From: Chrysomallon squamiferum
Taxonomy: Eukaryota > Mollusca > Gastropoda > Neomphalida > Peltospiridae
Assembly: GCA_012295275.1 (NCBI GenBank)
Contig: CM022671.1
Location: 16,084,456 to 16,131,955 of the forward strand
Direction of reading: 5' to 3'
Length of the DNA: 47,500 bases
In this document: positions 10,859-22,834 of the stretch, piece by piece
How the letters are laid out: every line of letters starts with the position of its first letter
How positions within the stretch are numbered: position 1 is the first letter of the stretch
Notes under the pieces: model-generated
The model's input: the letters and a program-made list of their open reading frames with translations, nothing else
Told to the model about the DNA's origin: nothing
Databases searched by the model: none
Program-made: the position numbers and the translations under genes

Positions 10859-11296
10859 CTGGAACAGAAGAATTGTCGTTATTTCCACCAGAAGTAATAG
10901 CAATAATAGTAATAGCAGCAGAAATCGCATTTATTAATAGTAGTAGTAGTATAGTGGTAGAAAGAAGTAGTGTGATTGTTGTAGGAGCTGTAGTAGTGGT
11001 AGCAGTAGTAGTTGTCGTTGTTTAAATACTTGTATTATAGTAATAATTGTAGTAACTGTACCTGTAGTTGTAGTAATAATAATACTAGAAATAGTAGTAA
11101 TAATAGTAGTAGTAGTAGTAGCCGTAGAAACAGAATCAGTAGTAGTATAGTAATAGTAGAAGTAGTAGCAGCTGTTAGGAACACGATGCCACTGTATGTC
11201 CAAAATAAAATGTAAAATATATAATGTATTTCACTGCTTTGCATTTCGAAACTTAATAATTGTGCATGAAAGCTGGTCCACTCACACAGACACACA

Positions 11297-11331
<35 letters not shown>

Positions 11332-11488
11332 GTGTTTGTTACCTGCACTGAACTATGAACATAGCTGTGGCGTTTCCTGGGGTTTCTATCATTCCTCTGT
11401 TCACCATCTCGTGAGCCTTCTCCTTGCACGACGACTGCTGTTTCATCTGACGTTTCAAACACGGAGCTGACGACTCCAACACTGCAAA

Positions 11489-11520
<32 letters not shown>

Positions 11521-11578
11521 CATATACATACAAACATTATATACATACATACATATATATATACATACATATATACAT

Positions 11579-11609
<31 letters not shown>

Positions 11610-11817
11610 CATACATATACATACATATATACATACATACATACATACATACATACATAGATACATACATACATATATTATTTTATATAAATATAACATC
11701 TCTGTACCTACATAACTATAACTATATATATATATATATACAAAGAAAAACAGCAGAAATCATAAACATAAATATACATACATGTCAATTTTAATTTGGC
11801 CTAAAAACAATAAATAT

Positions 11818-11866
<49 letters not shown>

Positions 11867-14800
11867 GAAGAAGAAGAAGAAGAAGAAGAAGAACAAGAAC
11901 AACAACAACAACAACAACGACAATAGCAACAGCATAACTAAAACATTTAAATAAAGTAACAATTCCATGAGCATTTGAACAAAGGTCATATATTACAGGT
12001 ACAAATGCTGTTCTAGGACGTGGACAGACAGATAACAGACGTGTACACTAACAGTCGACGTTGTTGCACAGATTAGGAACACTTGATCTGACTCGGTCAG
12101 GGTTAATGAACTGTAGCAGGACATCTCCTTTCTGCTCGTGTTCACACTGATGTACCAAGTCGTCTACGCATGTCAGGAAACGCGACATGTGACCTCCGCT
12201 GAAAACAAAAACAGATAAACGATTATGTGTGATTAGGCGTTTGATAATCCACGTCCCACTGGCTCGAACGAGAAAACAAAAAACCCAAAACAATAGCATT
12301 ATTGTAATTGTTAGATTCTTTTTTTAAATTCACCAAATGAATATGAATTGACAATCTTTTAAATGGACTCATCAAGCTGAATAAATAAATAAAAAACATA
12401 ATTATTTCTCTTCTGATACATTCATTATCACAGTGATTCCCATGCTTATTACATTTCCAAGGGGCCCTATTCTGTTGCAGCCATTTGGAAAGCTGATAGA
12501 GAATTTTGATTTTCAATCACATAGGAGAAATTATTAATTAAATATTTTTGTCGCACAGAAATGACCACTACAGAAACAACAGCTTTATTCCGTTTTAAAC
12601 GATAAATTGTCATATGGTTTGTGTTTGCATGTGTTTGTATAATGATATCATAAGAAAACCAATAGGCTGCCAACGTTAATCAAGTAGCAGCAAGGGTTTT
12701 CTATATGTACGTTCTCACAGACAGCAAAATATTCTTAAAATTGTTTCATAAACCTGTTGTAGAGGACGTGTTGGAACGGTAAATAATGTAAATGAGTCTG
12801 CCGATGTTTGTGGATCATTTGTTATAACGGTAAATGATGCAGTGGATGCACAGAGGTTGGAGCACGTGTTGGAGCAATTAATAATGTAAATAAGTCTATG
12901 AGGTTGTGGACCATTTGTTGAACGATATATAATGTAATGAGGATATGGACCACTTGTTGGAACGGTAAATAATGTAATGAATATAATGAGGTTATTGAGC
13001 ACTTGTTGAACGATAAATAATGTAACGAGCATACAGAGGTTAAGGAGCACTTGTTGGAACGGTAAATAATGTAATGAATATAATGAGGTTTTTGAGCACT
13101 TGTTGAACGATAAATAATGTAATGAGGATACAGAGATTGTAGAGCACTTGTCAGAACAGTAAACAAGGTAAGTGAGTGTACCGATAATTGTGTGGCACTT
13201 CATGGAACAGAAAATAATGTAATGAGTGTACCGAGGTTGTGGAGCACGTGCTAGAATGGTAAATAATGTAATGAGTGTACCGATAGATGTGGAGCATTTA
13301 TTGGAACGGTAAACAATGTAAATAAGTGTACCGATAGTTGTGGGGCACTTGTTGGAACGGTAAATAATGTAACGAGTGCACACGATTGTGGAGGACTTAT
13401 TGAAAAGGTAAACGATGTAATTTAGTGTACCGAGATCGTAGAGCACTTGTTAGAACGGTAAAAATTGGAATAAATGTACAGAGGCTGACTAGTAACAGTA
13501 CTGTGTGGAGTATTTGAGTAACTCACTCCTTGCAGTATTCTCTGATCCTGCTGTAGTCCAGAGGCATGGATTCCATGGAGCCACCAAAAGACGTTGTACT
13601 GCCGCTTGTCACTCCCGAGGCCAGGTCGTTAAAACACTGAGACACTTGTTGTATGATGTCGTCTGGACACGAACTGCACGTGCTAACCATACCTGTCAAC
13701 ACACAAACACTCACAGTTAATCGTATGAACGGTATAATTAACAAGACTCCTACGCCATGTTAAATTCTGCGTCAGACACGCCCCCTACTTTTGTCAGAGA
13801 GCACGTTCATTTTTTGTTCTGTCTGTCTGTCTGTCTGAAAATGTTAAAGTTTCAAGTATGGTTAAGGACTGTGTAAATGAAGTATCATTTAACTTCGTAC
13901 GTTTCATTTTGAGATCTAGTATCTTTATTTAAATTCAAAATTTTTGTCTTTAAAAGCTTGTTTTTCGTTATAATTATCTACATTTTATTTTATTATTTTC
14001 ATCTCCGTTATCATATATATTCTGATCATTGTAGTTGTTTTAATTATATTTATTGTACTTCTTTTTGCAGTTGTTATATTTGAGGTGCGAGTGTGTGGGA
14101 GTGTGTGAGTGTTCGTGTGTCATCGCTATATATATGTATATGTATCAGTACATGCATGCATATGAGTATAGGTGTAAATATATACGTAGGTGAATACGTG
14201 ATTCTTTTGTCTGAGTTTGTATGTCTGACTTGCTTTCATCGATTAATATTATTCATTTTGAATTATCGCAATCATTTATCAACAATATACAAATAAAAAA
14301 TACAGGTTTTACTAAAACTAAATTCTACAAGCACGTAAACATATACACGCCTGACATATTCTTTTTGTCTGTTAGAAAACACATAAATCACAATCACTCG
14401 GAACACAAGTCCCAGTTGTGCAGTTGCTGTCTGAATGGTATTTTACTTGCGTGCATTTGCTTACGCTCGTCTGTTTCATATTGACGTAAAATTTGATACG
14501 AGAATAAAGAACGCGTTGAACAAGATCGTAATAACAACGTGTACAGTTTATTCTTTTTCTCCCTTTCAGAAAAAAAAGAAGTCGCGTTTAACGTAATCCT
14601 TGTCATAAAGTCTGTTATGTGTCTTCTGACCCACTGCAAAATATTTCAACACCTTCTTTTCCAATTGAAATTTTAAAAAAATATCATTATCCCTACATAT
14701 ATATGCTGTTTGTATTATGTATATTTTTTATATTATTATTTTATTATTATTATTTTTTTTTTTTTTTTTTTTTTTTTTAGGGGAGCATTAATCTGTTTAA

Positions 14801-17083
14801 AAGAATATAAAGAGGTGTTTGAATCTGTTATTTATTTGTATTTTGTCACATGTTTAGAAAGTACTTTGAACATTTTGTTATTTATACACAGCGTCTGATT
14901 ACAAATACTTCGCAGTTAGCGTTAAAGAATGAATAAAAAGAGATCAGTTTGTTTTCTAAATAGTTTCTTGTAGAGTTGTTCATCTAAATCTGTGTTTTTA
15001 GTTTAAACTGAAGAATTAATCTGCTCGACGGAAAACATTAATGATGACAACAACAATAAAACTAGTTCACCGGAATCTAGTTAAATAGATTTAGGAATGA
15101 ATCTACTCGAGAGGACAAACATACGACGAAGATGACAACAACAACAAAACGTGTTCGCTTGAATCTAGTTAAATAGATATAACAATTTATCTATGCGAGA
15201 AGGAAGAATGTAACGTCGATGAACAAGAACAACGCAAAAATAATATATGGCAAGTTAATGTTTTATTAGTTGATTTATAAAACAAGATCAGTTTCTGAAT
15301 AGCTTTTACTATGCTATTTGTTGACCTTAACCTGAGATGTTTTTCATTAAATAGATGTAAGAATTAATTTACTCGAGAGAAAAAGGTATGATGACGACGA
15401 CAACGACGACGACTGCAATAACGACTATAACAATATGACAAGTTAACGATTCAGTAGTTCATTTAGCTTATAATTAAAACTTGTATCACTTTTTAATAGC
15501 TAGATAGGTTTCTGTGTTTCTGTGTGTGTTTGTGTGTGTGTGTCTATCTGTCTCTGTGTGTTAATGTCTGTGTATGTGTGTTTGTAAAAGTCCAGAAATA
15601 ACTCTTGATCTAACGACATAATACACGAAGTAAACCACGTCGTTACGAAGTGAACGTCAAATTTTAACGCTTGTTACGACATCACGTAGACAAATCGCTG
15701 ATAATCTCTTGTCAAACAATCATTACGCAATCAGCAACATTGACGTAACAGACCTACGAGACTCAGTCTACAAGACACAAGTAAAAACACGTCGTACATG
15801 CCTTCACCTTCCGCTTTCTGTTTGTTCAGAAAAGATTTACAGATGTTTCCCAATGTCTTATTTAATCCTAGAATTTCAAAGCAAATACTCCCTTTGTTTC
15901 GTCTCGCTTTTGTCCGTCCACGTAAAACAAGATCTGCGACAGACGTAAAGTAAAAATTTTTTAAAAAGTCCTCTTTCGATTCAGGTTAATTTACGTGCAT
16001 GAGAATGGTTTTGTTTATATGACTAGGCAAGAATGTCATTTAAAATTTGCATGTTTTGTTTTACAACGAGAAAATATTTTAGGTTTAAAACTTTATTTTT
16101 TTTTCAGTTACGCAGATTTTCTCAGTAATATGCATTTAAAGGATTAAGAACTATCTAATCCAGCTGCTAGAAGGAAACCTAAGTTAATATTTTCACGTAA
16201 GTCACAGAATTTTTGTTCATCGTCACAAGGATGTAAAAATTATGTGAATTTAAAAAAGGGTTTTGAATGTCTATGTAATCTAGTAATTCAGTTTTCAAAC
16301 GTTTCTTTTTGTGTGGTTACGAAGTTTGAAATATTAAAATAAAACAACAGTTGTTTTTTTCTTTTTTCCTTTTCTTTCCTTTTTCTTTTTTTCTTTTCTT
16401 TCCTCCTGTCTTTCTTTTTTCTTTTTTTTTGTTTTTATTTGCACATTTTATTTCACAATTCTTTTCCCTCTTGTTTTCACTCACGTTCTTTATTCCTTTT
16501 TTTCTTTCTTTTTCCTTTTATTTATTACTATTCTTTTCTTATTTATTTCTGTACATTTCTTTCCCTCTTTTTTACTTTTCTTTCCTTTCCTTCTTTCTTT
16601 CATGTTATTTTTCTCTTTACTTCTGTTATTTCTTCAGTGATCTCAATGTACTGTTTACTTGTCTGGTTTTTTCGTACTCGCTGGCTTTTTGTTACAACAG
16701 GAAAAGTGATCTACATTATAAATATCAGAACATACTGCCTGTTCTGCAATCTCAACATTCCAAACATCAAAACAGAGATTATTCTCAGGTATGCGTAAAC
16801 CAGCGCTCTACAACTGCCTTTCAAAGCTGTGGTACGTGTTTCCCCTCTACTGGAATGATGTTCTTACAGATGCCGGTATTCGTGAAACTCCGACAGCGGG
16901 TTTCCTCTCAGGTGTATAAACTGTACCTTAATGATAACTGAAGGACGTGGCACATAGGACTGAACGTTTCATATGTAAATATAATCATCATAGCTAACAG
17001 TAATACACAGTGATAGATAATCTTTTGAAGTTTCGTTAAACATTCTAAGTGTTCGTCTTCCAGTTATAAATTATTTTATTTTA

Positions 17084-17136
<53 letters not shown>

Positions 17137-20100
17137 AGGATTAGTATTTGTTATGGTGATAAAACAGTTAAAATAGTTGCAGTGATGGAAAATATTACTC
17201 GTAACGGATTAAATGGGGTTTAATAATAATATTACTAATAATAACAATAAAATAAAAAAAGAAAGAAAGAAAGAAAGAAAGAAAGAAAAAGATATCTGCT
17301 ACATGTGTATAACCTATCATATTCTGAGTGATATTCGAGTTGAACTGGATATTATCCAACGATGAAGAGATAGCAGTATACTGTGAACAGACAAACACTG
17401 TAAAATTTATAATTTCAAATTATAAACCTTTACATAATTGTTTCGGAACACTCGATCTTACCTAAAGCATAATTCACCCCTGCTGCTTACAGCAAGGAAC
17501 TGAGTGTGCTGCTGTTTGCGAAGTGTTGTTTACTGGGTGTATCATTATCTGTTGTGTCGTGATCGATGTTAGAACAATGTCAATGTTTAGCTGCTGACAA
17601 ACTGGACAAACACCGTTACACACAGGATCGTGACCGTGTTGGTTTTATCTGTCCACTTTAATTAATCTCCACGTGACTCTGAGTTAGATACTATTTCTTT
17701 CTTCTTGTATCCTCAGTTTAATTAAACATCACGTGACTCTGAGTTAGATACTATTTCTTTCTTCTTGTATCCTCAGTTTAATTAAACATCACGTGACTCC
17801 GTTTAATTAATCATCACGTGACTCTGAGTTAGATACTATTTCTTTCTTCTTGTATCATCAGTTTAATTAATCATCACGTGACTCTGAGTTAGATACTATT
17901 TCTTTCTTCTTGTATCCTCAGTTTATCATCACGTTTAAATGATCCGTTTAATTAATCATCACGTGACTCGGAGTTAGATACTATTTCTTTCTTCTTTGAA
18001 TCAACGTTAACTCCACGTGACTCTGAGTTAGATACTATTTCTTTCTTCTTGTATCCTCAGTTTAATTAAACATCAGTTTAATTACATCTCTCTTCTTGTA
18101 TCCTCAGTTTAATTAATCTCCACGTGACTCGGAGTTAGGTACTATTTCTTTCTTCTTGTATCATCAGTTTAATTAAACATCACGTGACTCTGAGTTAGAT
18201 ACTATTTCTTTCATCTTGTATCCTCAGTTTAATTAATCATCACGTGACTCGGAGTTAGATACTATTTCTTTCTTCTTGTATCATCAGTTTAATTAAACAT
18301 CACGTGACTCTGAGTTAGATACTATTTCTTTCATCTTGTATCCTCAGTTTAATTAATGAACAACGTGACTCTGAGTAAAATACCATTTCTCTTTTCTTGA
18401 ATCATCAGCTTAATTAATGATCACGTGACTGAGTTAGGTACTATTTCTTTCTTCTTGATCCGTTTAATTAAACATCACGTATCATCAGTTTAACTAATCA
18501 TCACGTGAGTTAGGTACTATTTCTTTCTTCTTGTATCATCAGTTTAACTTGAATTAGATACATCCGTTTAATTAAAGATCTAATCATCCGTTTAATCCTC
18601 AGTTTAATTAATGAACAACGTGACTCTGAGTAAAATACTATTTCTCTTTTCTTGAATCATCAGCTTAATTAATGATCACGTGACTGAGTTAGGTACTATT
18701 TCTTTCTTCTTGATCCGTTTAACTAATCATCACGTGACTCTGAGTTAGGTACTATTTCTCTCTTCTTGTATCCTCAGTTTAATTAATCACCACGTTAGTA
18801 ATTGTAAAAAAAATAAGCACAGCTGGAAATAATGCTAGTAAATTAATCGATGTTGAAACGGACGAATCACCTGATTTGTTTCTTCAGTAGATGACACTGA
18901 AATGTCACCTTTGTTTTAAACTGTGTTTTAGCGAAGTTTTGCAGTTTTGACGAAATAGATTATATTTACAGTTTATTTCAAACACTGCGCCAAACCTCAC
19001 CCACATATCTTATTATGTACACACCAGCTAACGCAAACGGCGAAAGGTTTGTTTTCCTTTTGACAATCTAGTGTTCCATTGTGAACAAACTGAAAAAACA
19101 AATCTGTTTTTCTGTAAAGAAGCAAAGGAAGGATATAAAAAATAAATGTTCTTGTTATGACTTAATAAATCACTTAACGAAATGTTTAATATCAGTACAG
19201 TCATACTAAAGTAATTTTTTCTCAGTGTGTATGTATAATACATTTTTATACTCAAAATTCTGTTTGTATATATCATTTATGATTAATAGCATTGCAGCTA
19301 TGTAATTTTGTATTCGTGGAAATGGAATGACACATAATATATAAGATTATTTATTTTAAATGGAATTTTTCAATGTTTTTTTTTTTTTTGGCTTCTGGGT
19401 TAGCTGCGTGAAATGTTTGAAATTATATTAAATGCAGTTGCCTTTGAAAATATTCTATTTCACTTAATTTGGATGATTTAGACAGAGTCATATTTTGAAT
19501 GACTTAAAATGTCATAAAATAATTTTAATAGCAGTTGCTTTTGAATTTTTTTTTTTTTTTAAAGATTTAGAGATAGTGATATCTTGAACTGTTCACTGTT
19601 GTGACAGAGTTTTCTTTATAAATTAAAACTATTCAGCATTAATTCTATTGACATCTGGTCTTCTGTAACTCGTTCGGTTTTATTTTTTGTTTTGTTTATC
19701 ATGGCCATGTTTATTATTTTATTTTATTTTATTTTTTTCACGGAGGAGGTGCTGTTCAGTCTCGCAGGCAGCTTGGAATGTAGCAGACAAATTTTAAAAA
19801 TAAACTCATAACACAACCGAGGGTGTCATGGAAACAATACTACAACTGTCACGGAACACGTATTTTTCATTTCACACTTGTTCCTGTCAGTTGACTTTGC
19901 CGAGTGCTAGAATTCCCGTCATTTTCAGAGTTCTGTCTCTTTCATCATCATGGTCATCTTTGTTTGTGGTGTCAGCGAGGAGAATTTCTCTCATTTCGCA
20001 GAGTTCCGATATTTCCGGAGAACTGATTTTCCGAACGCTAACATCAGGATTAAAAATTGTTTCTGCAACAGGTTGTTTGATGTTATTTTGTTTTTTAAAC

Positions 20101-21561
20101 CGCGATACGTTGAAGACAAACTATTTTTGAAATGTATCCTTCCTTCTGACTTAACTCAAACAAGAAACAAATACGAGATGTATTTTAAGTGTTCACAGAA
20201 GTGACCTTTTAGTCACTTGTTTAAATAATTATTTTCACCTGTTAAATAAAACTGTACAGAAAAAAGAGACAGAAAGAAAATGAAAAAAATTTAAAAAAAA
20301 ATCTTTTTAGGTACTTATTACATTAAGTTATGCAAGTTAACAAACACGAAGATATTTTTGATAACTAGAAATAAATTGCAAATTATGAAATTATCACATT
20401 TTCAAATGTTTTTTTTTTTTTTTTTTTTTTTTTATATATACCAGGACAAAAATCTATAAACAGTAACTTGTGCTTTGTTAATAACGGATTCTCCTTTACA
20501 TCTTGATATTGTAAACTGTGTAATGCAATGAATATTTTATGTATGTATATATAAATATATGCTCATTCAATGTCATTCTTTTTTAACCTGCAAACTTTCC
20601 AACACTGTACATAAAAACTTAATAAAAAATTCAAAAATCTTATCAAAAATCCTAATATGTTATTAAATTACAGAATTCAAATTCTTATCATCAGATTTAA
20701 CGCAATAACTTGATTTGTAGAAGAACAACAACAACAAAAAAGTGTAAATATTTGGACGTGTTCAACACGAACCTACATGCACTCAGTTTGGTGCGTACAT
20801 TGACAGGTTAGACTGACGTCACCTAGTTCACGAATAACCACTGATTCAGTTATACACGTTAGAAACAAGATCACGGTGACTTTCAGAAACAACGTTAGAT
20901 ATGTGTGTAACAGTAAATTGCGGACATACAGAAATACGTTTTCAGATGATAAAACAAGAATCATTCATCCCAGCCAGTGTTTTTATAACACGTCAGCTCA
21001 GTACAACAAAGCAGGATTAATGGCGGCGTTCGTCTAATGTCGTAACAGCCATAATTTTGTATTTATTCTTCGTATTCAGTAAATGTTGATTTTAACGTTT
21101 AATATTTTAAATTTACAAACGTATTTAGTCTATCAATTCATTGCGTGTAAGTTTTAAATTTTGATTAATAATAACCGTAATGTCTTTTTTTTTTTTTTAA
21201 ATATAAATTATATATGTCAAATACATCAGGTTTAGCCTTGTTTTTTTATATTTATTTTATTTTAAATAATAATCTTTAAATTATAGAACATATCCTGTTA
21301 CTAAAGCATCGAAAAGAAAGTGAAGCAGAGCTGTATAATCAAAATTAAAAATATATCACCTTTAAACGAACGATTAAATAAGACATTTTAAATAAGCAGA
21401 AATCGAAAAGAAACAAAAAGAAAATTCTGAAAAAGCCAATCCTATCAGAAAAAAAAAATCTTTGACAAAAACGAGACGACGTCAAATTAAAAACGATACT
21501 TACATAATAACAACAACAACACCAAGCTCAGTAAAGACGTTGTCGTCTGTTCGGTGTCCAT
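10483..21561 (-). CDS. Secreted cysteine-rich protein with predicted GPI anchor, 294 aa (spliced, five exons)
   Basis: Exons 21504-21561, 13527-13692, 12053-12198, 11343-11481 and 10483-10858 total 885 bases, exactly 295 codons with stop, and every junction phase matches. The product starts with a signal peptide (MDTEQTTTSLLSLVLLLLLC). Thirteen cysteines follow between about residues 25 and 210. Then comes a Pro/Ser/Thr-rich linker and a C-terminal hydrophobic tail ending FFFFICIMH. A small-residue site (TTSG) precedes the tail, as in GPI-anchored proteins. N-glycosylation sites are NAT in exon 4 and NET before the tail. I do not recognise the family. The pairwise spaced Cys residues in an alpha-helical context loosely recall arthropod 27-kDa haemolymph glycoproteins, which is untested. 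A single-pass membrane protein is the alternative to a GPI anchor. Confidence 0.82.
10859..11342. repeat. Intron 4 of the cysteine-rich gene with AGT/AAT triplets and (CA)n
   Basis: Imperfect AGT/AAT triplet tract at about 10895-11175 and (CA)n at 11296-11330, the latter starting 13 bases from the exon 4 donor. Confidence 0.85.
11343..11481 (-). CDS. Cysteine-rich GPI protein, exon 4
   Basis: Acceptor ATTTGCAG, donor GTAACA; enters in phase 1 and leaves in phase 2. It encodes LESSAPCLKRQMKQQSSCKE and ends TAMFIVQC, with three cysteines and the N-glycosylation site NAT. Confidence 0.82.
11482..12052. repeat. Intron 3 of the cysteine-rich gene with (CATA)n and AAT/AAG triplets
   Basis: (CATA)n with TATA interruptions at 11488-11676, close to the exon 4 acceptor, and AAT passing into AAG and AAC triplets at 11820-11920. 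Confidence 0.9.
12053..12198 (-). CDS. Cysteine-rich GPI protein, exon 3
   Basis: Acceptor TTGTTTTCAG, donor GTTAGT; enters in phase 2 and leaves in phase 1. It encodes GGHMSRFLTCVDDLVHQCEH and, further on, VPNLCNNVD, with three cysteines. Confidence 0.82.
12675..12780. mobile_element. Degraded fragment of a dispersed molluscan repeat
   Basis: The sequence TAGCAGCAAGGG...CTATATG...CACAGACAG followed by ACCTGTTGTAGAGGACGTG and TTGGAACGGTAAATAATG follows, in order, a repeat I recall as common in mollusc genomes (AGCAGCAAGGGATCTTTTAT, CCCACAGACAGG, GTTGTGGTGCACTGG, TTGGAACGAGAAATAGCCC, CCACCGACGG). The match is from memory and the copy is diverged. It leads directly into the tandem array that follows. 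Confidence 0.5.
12730..13490. repeat. Minisatellite, about 13 units of 50-60 bp, derived from the dispersed repeat
   Basis: Units read GTGGAGCACTTGTTGGAACG, then GTAAATAATGTAATGAGTGT, then ACCGA. Copies are diverged with small indels. It fills most of intron 2 of the cysteine-rich gene. An open frame of 243 codons on the minus strand is only its translation. Confidence 0.88.
13527..13692 (-). CDS. Cysteine-rich GPI protein, exon 2
   Basis: Acceptor TGTTGACAG, donor GTGAGT; enters in phase 1 and leaves in phase 2. It encodes MVSTCSSCPDDIIQQVSQCF, then a Ser/Gly-rich loop and MPLDYSRIREYCK. The open frame extends upstream into the intron, but the acceptor and phase favour a start here. Confidence 0.82.
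14995..15470. repeat. Diverged tandem repeats of roughly 90-130 bp
   Basis: Three to four decayed copies of a block with AATTAATCTACTCGAGAG, then a GATGACAACAACAACAAAAC-like stretch, then TCTAGTTAAATAGAT; see about 15014, 15095, 15186 and 15363. A second shared segment (ATCAGTTT...TAATAGCT) flanks it at about 14943, 15287 and 15488. Confidence 0.6.
17650..18800. repeat. Minisatellite of about 60 bp, about 17 copies, with CACGTG in most units
   Basis: Consensus parts are CACGTGACTCTGAGTTAGAT, ACTATTTCTTTCTTCTTGTA and TCCTCAGTTTAATTAATCAT. Several copies are truncated or fused. A variant block with AACGTGACTCTGAGTAAAAT followed by a GATCACGTGACTGAG copy appears twice (about 18355-18475 and 18604-18722), a higher-order duplication. 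Confidence 0.95.
21504..21561 (-). CDS. Cysteine-rich GPI protein, exon 1 (signal peptide)
   Basis: ATG at 21559-21561, then a run of Leu codons, ending in phase 1 at a near-consensus donor GTAAGTAT. Joining it to the exon ending at 13692 gives TGT for Cys20 and completes a signal peptide cut near MVS-TCSSC. A rival first exon at about 20820-20964 (MILVLSSENVFLYV..., also phase 1, donor GTGACG) is weaker. Confidence 0.75.
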
Positions 21562-21788
21562 GTCGTTCGTTTCACGAGCAGTTCCAGAGAGATGTGGTTC
21601 AAATTAAGATGTCAGCGTTGGCCACGATCACGCGCTGTTTGAGAAGACGTGTCGTTGGCGTCGCAGCAGAAAGACAATGGTGGACAAACAAAGCCGGGAC
21701 AAACAGAGAGAGACGAGAAGAACAAGAAGGGACATTGTATCTGACATTATTGACTAGAAAATTCCTCGTCCTATCCTTGGCGGTCCAG

Positions 21789-21793
21789 ATTGG
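21789..21793 (-). promoter_or_regulatory. CCAAT motif upstream of the cysteine-rich gene
   Basis: AACCAATC on the minus strand, about 230 bases upstream of the start codon. Position is reasonable for a promoter element, but a five-base motif is weak evidence. Confidence 0.2.
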
Positions 21794-22834
21794 TTGTTTT
21801 GTTGTTGTTGTTTTTTTTTGAATTTTGAATTTTAAATTTTGAAAATGTGATATAAAAATTATTTTTGGTGACTGTTTTTTTTTTTTTTTTTTTTACGTTT
21901 TGACAAAATTGCAGGTTTAATGAAGGTGTAATGTGTTTTTATTTCAAATTAAATAACTGACGCTTAATGAAAATAAATTGTTTTGTTTTATTTTTTTTTT
22001 TTTTTTATTTTTTATTTTTTTATTTTGTATAGGCATGTAACTGTTTTTCGATCAAATAATTTATTAACTTAATTCTAAATGAAACTGTTAAAGAAATCTT
22101 GACTTTATCTTCTAAATAATAAGAGATTGGCTGATAAATAGAAAGACTGAGAGAGAGAGAGAGAAAAGAGAAAGATGGAATAATGGGAGAGACATAGAGA
22201 GAGAGAGAGAGGATGGAATAGAGAGATGAAAAACGAAAGAAAGAAAAGAAGGAAGAAATTAAAAAAGAGGGAGTGAGAGAAGAGGGAAGGAAATGCAAAA
22301 ATAGTTCATTCACACGTGTTATTTTAAGAATTATTTTAACATATGATTACTTTTAAACATATTTTAAATTATACACTTACACATAGAGACATATATATAT
22401 ATATATATACACACAAACACACACACATACACACATACATACTTACATATATGGAAACTCGCAGAAACATACACACACATATATACACACACATGCACAT
22501 ATATACATATACATATACACATATACACATACATACACTATTATAATAAGAAAAACATTAAAAAAATATATAAAGGGAACAAATTAAAGAAATAAAATGA
22601 CTAAAAAGAGTAGCTATTTTAAAGATAATTTAACGAAATATTTTAAACATTCTTTGCATTCCATTATTTTCTTTCAGTGTTAAAGCCAGGATTAAACGAA
22701 AATCTTATGTAAATTAGCAAAAAAAATTAAACATTTGCATAATGTGATTCTTATCCTTGAGAAAAATAATTATTAACATTGAGATATGTACAGATCATTT
22801 AGTGACAATGATGATTAAAACACGAGGGGTTATT

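Larger units (their letters stand above)
13693..21503. other. Intron 1 of the cysteine-rich gene, 7.8 kb
   Basis: Contains a decayed repeat block (14995-15470), pyrimidine-rich sequence (16350-16620), an ATT array (17086-17133), the CACGTG minisatellite (17650-18800) and several poly(T) runs (14753-14778, 19377-19389, 20408-20433). A perfect TGACGTCA palindrome lies at 20814-20821. The complex sequence at 16780-16940 and 19740-20210 has short open frames but no recognised homology or convincing splice sites. Confidence 0.65.

Noticed and set aside
12715-13446. 243-codon minus-strand open frame with LHYLPFQQ-type repeats
   Set aside because: It is the translation of the tandem array in intron 2 of the cysteine-rich gene; copies contain indels and a competing frame is equally open.
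13523-13744. Start Met at 13742-13744 (MLIIPFIRLTVSVCVLTG) as beginning of the cysteine-rich protein
   Set aside because: This stretch overlaps an acceptor (TGTTGACAG). The exon at 21504-21561 fits in phase and provides a better signal peptide, though an unspliced start here cannot be wholly excluded.
16351-16941. 196-codon plus-strand open frame
   Set aside because: The first two thirds are T/C-rich low complexity. The end (16780-16941) is complex and might be a short interspersed element fragment, but I could not support a family or splice sites.
19828-20204. Two overlapping plus-strand frames of 84-100 codons
   Set aside because: Antisense to the gene intron, overlapping frames with no domain, no splice partners; probably chance in a less AT-rich stretch.
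20773-20964. Minus-strand frame MILVLSSENVFLYV... with a phase-1 donor, a rival first exon for the cysteine-rich gene
   Set aside because: Hydrophobic segment is internal and interrupted, and the donor is weaker than that of 21504-21561, which gives a classical signal peptide.
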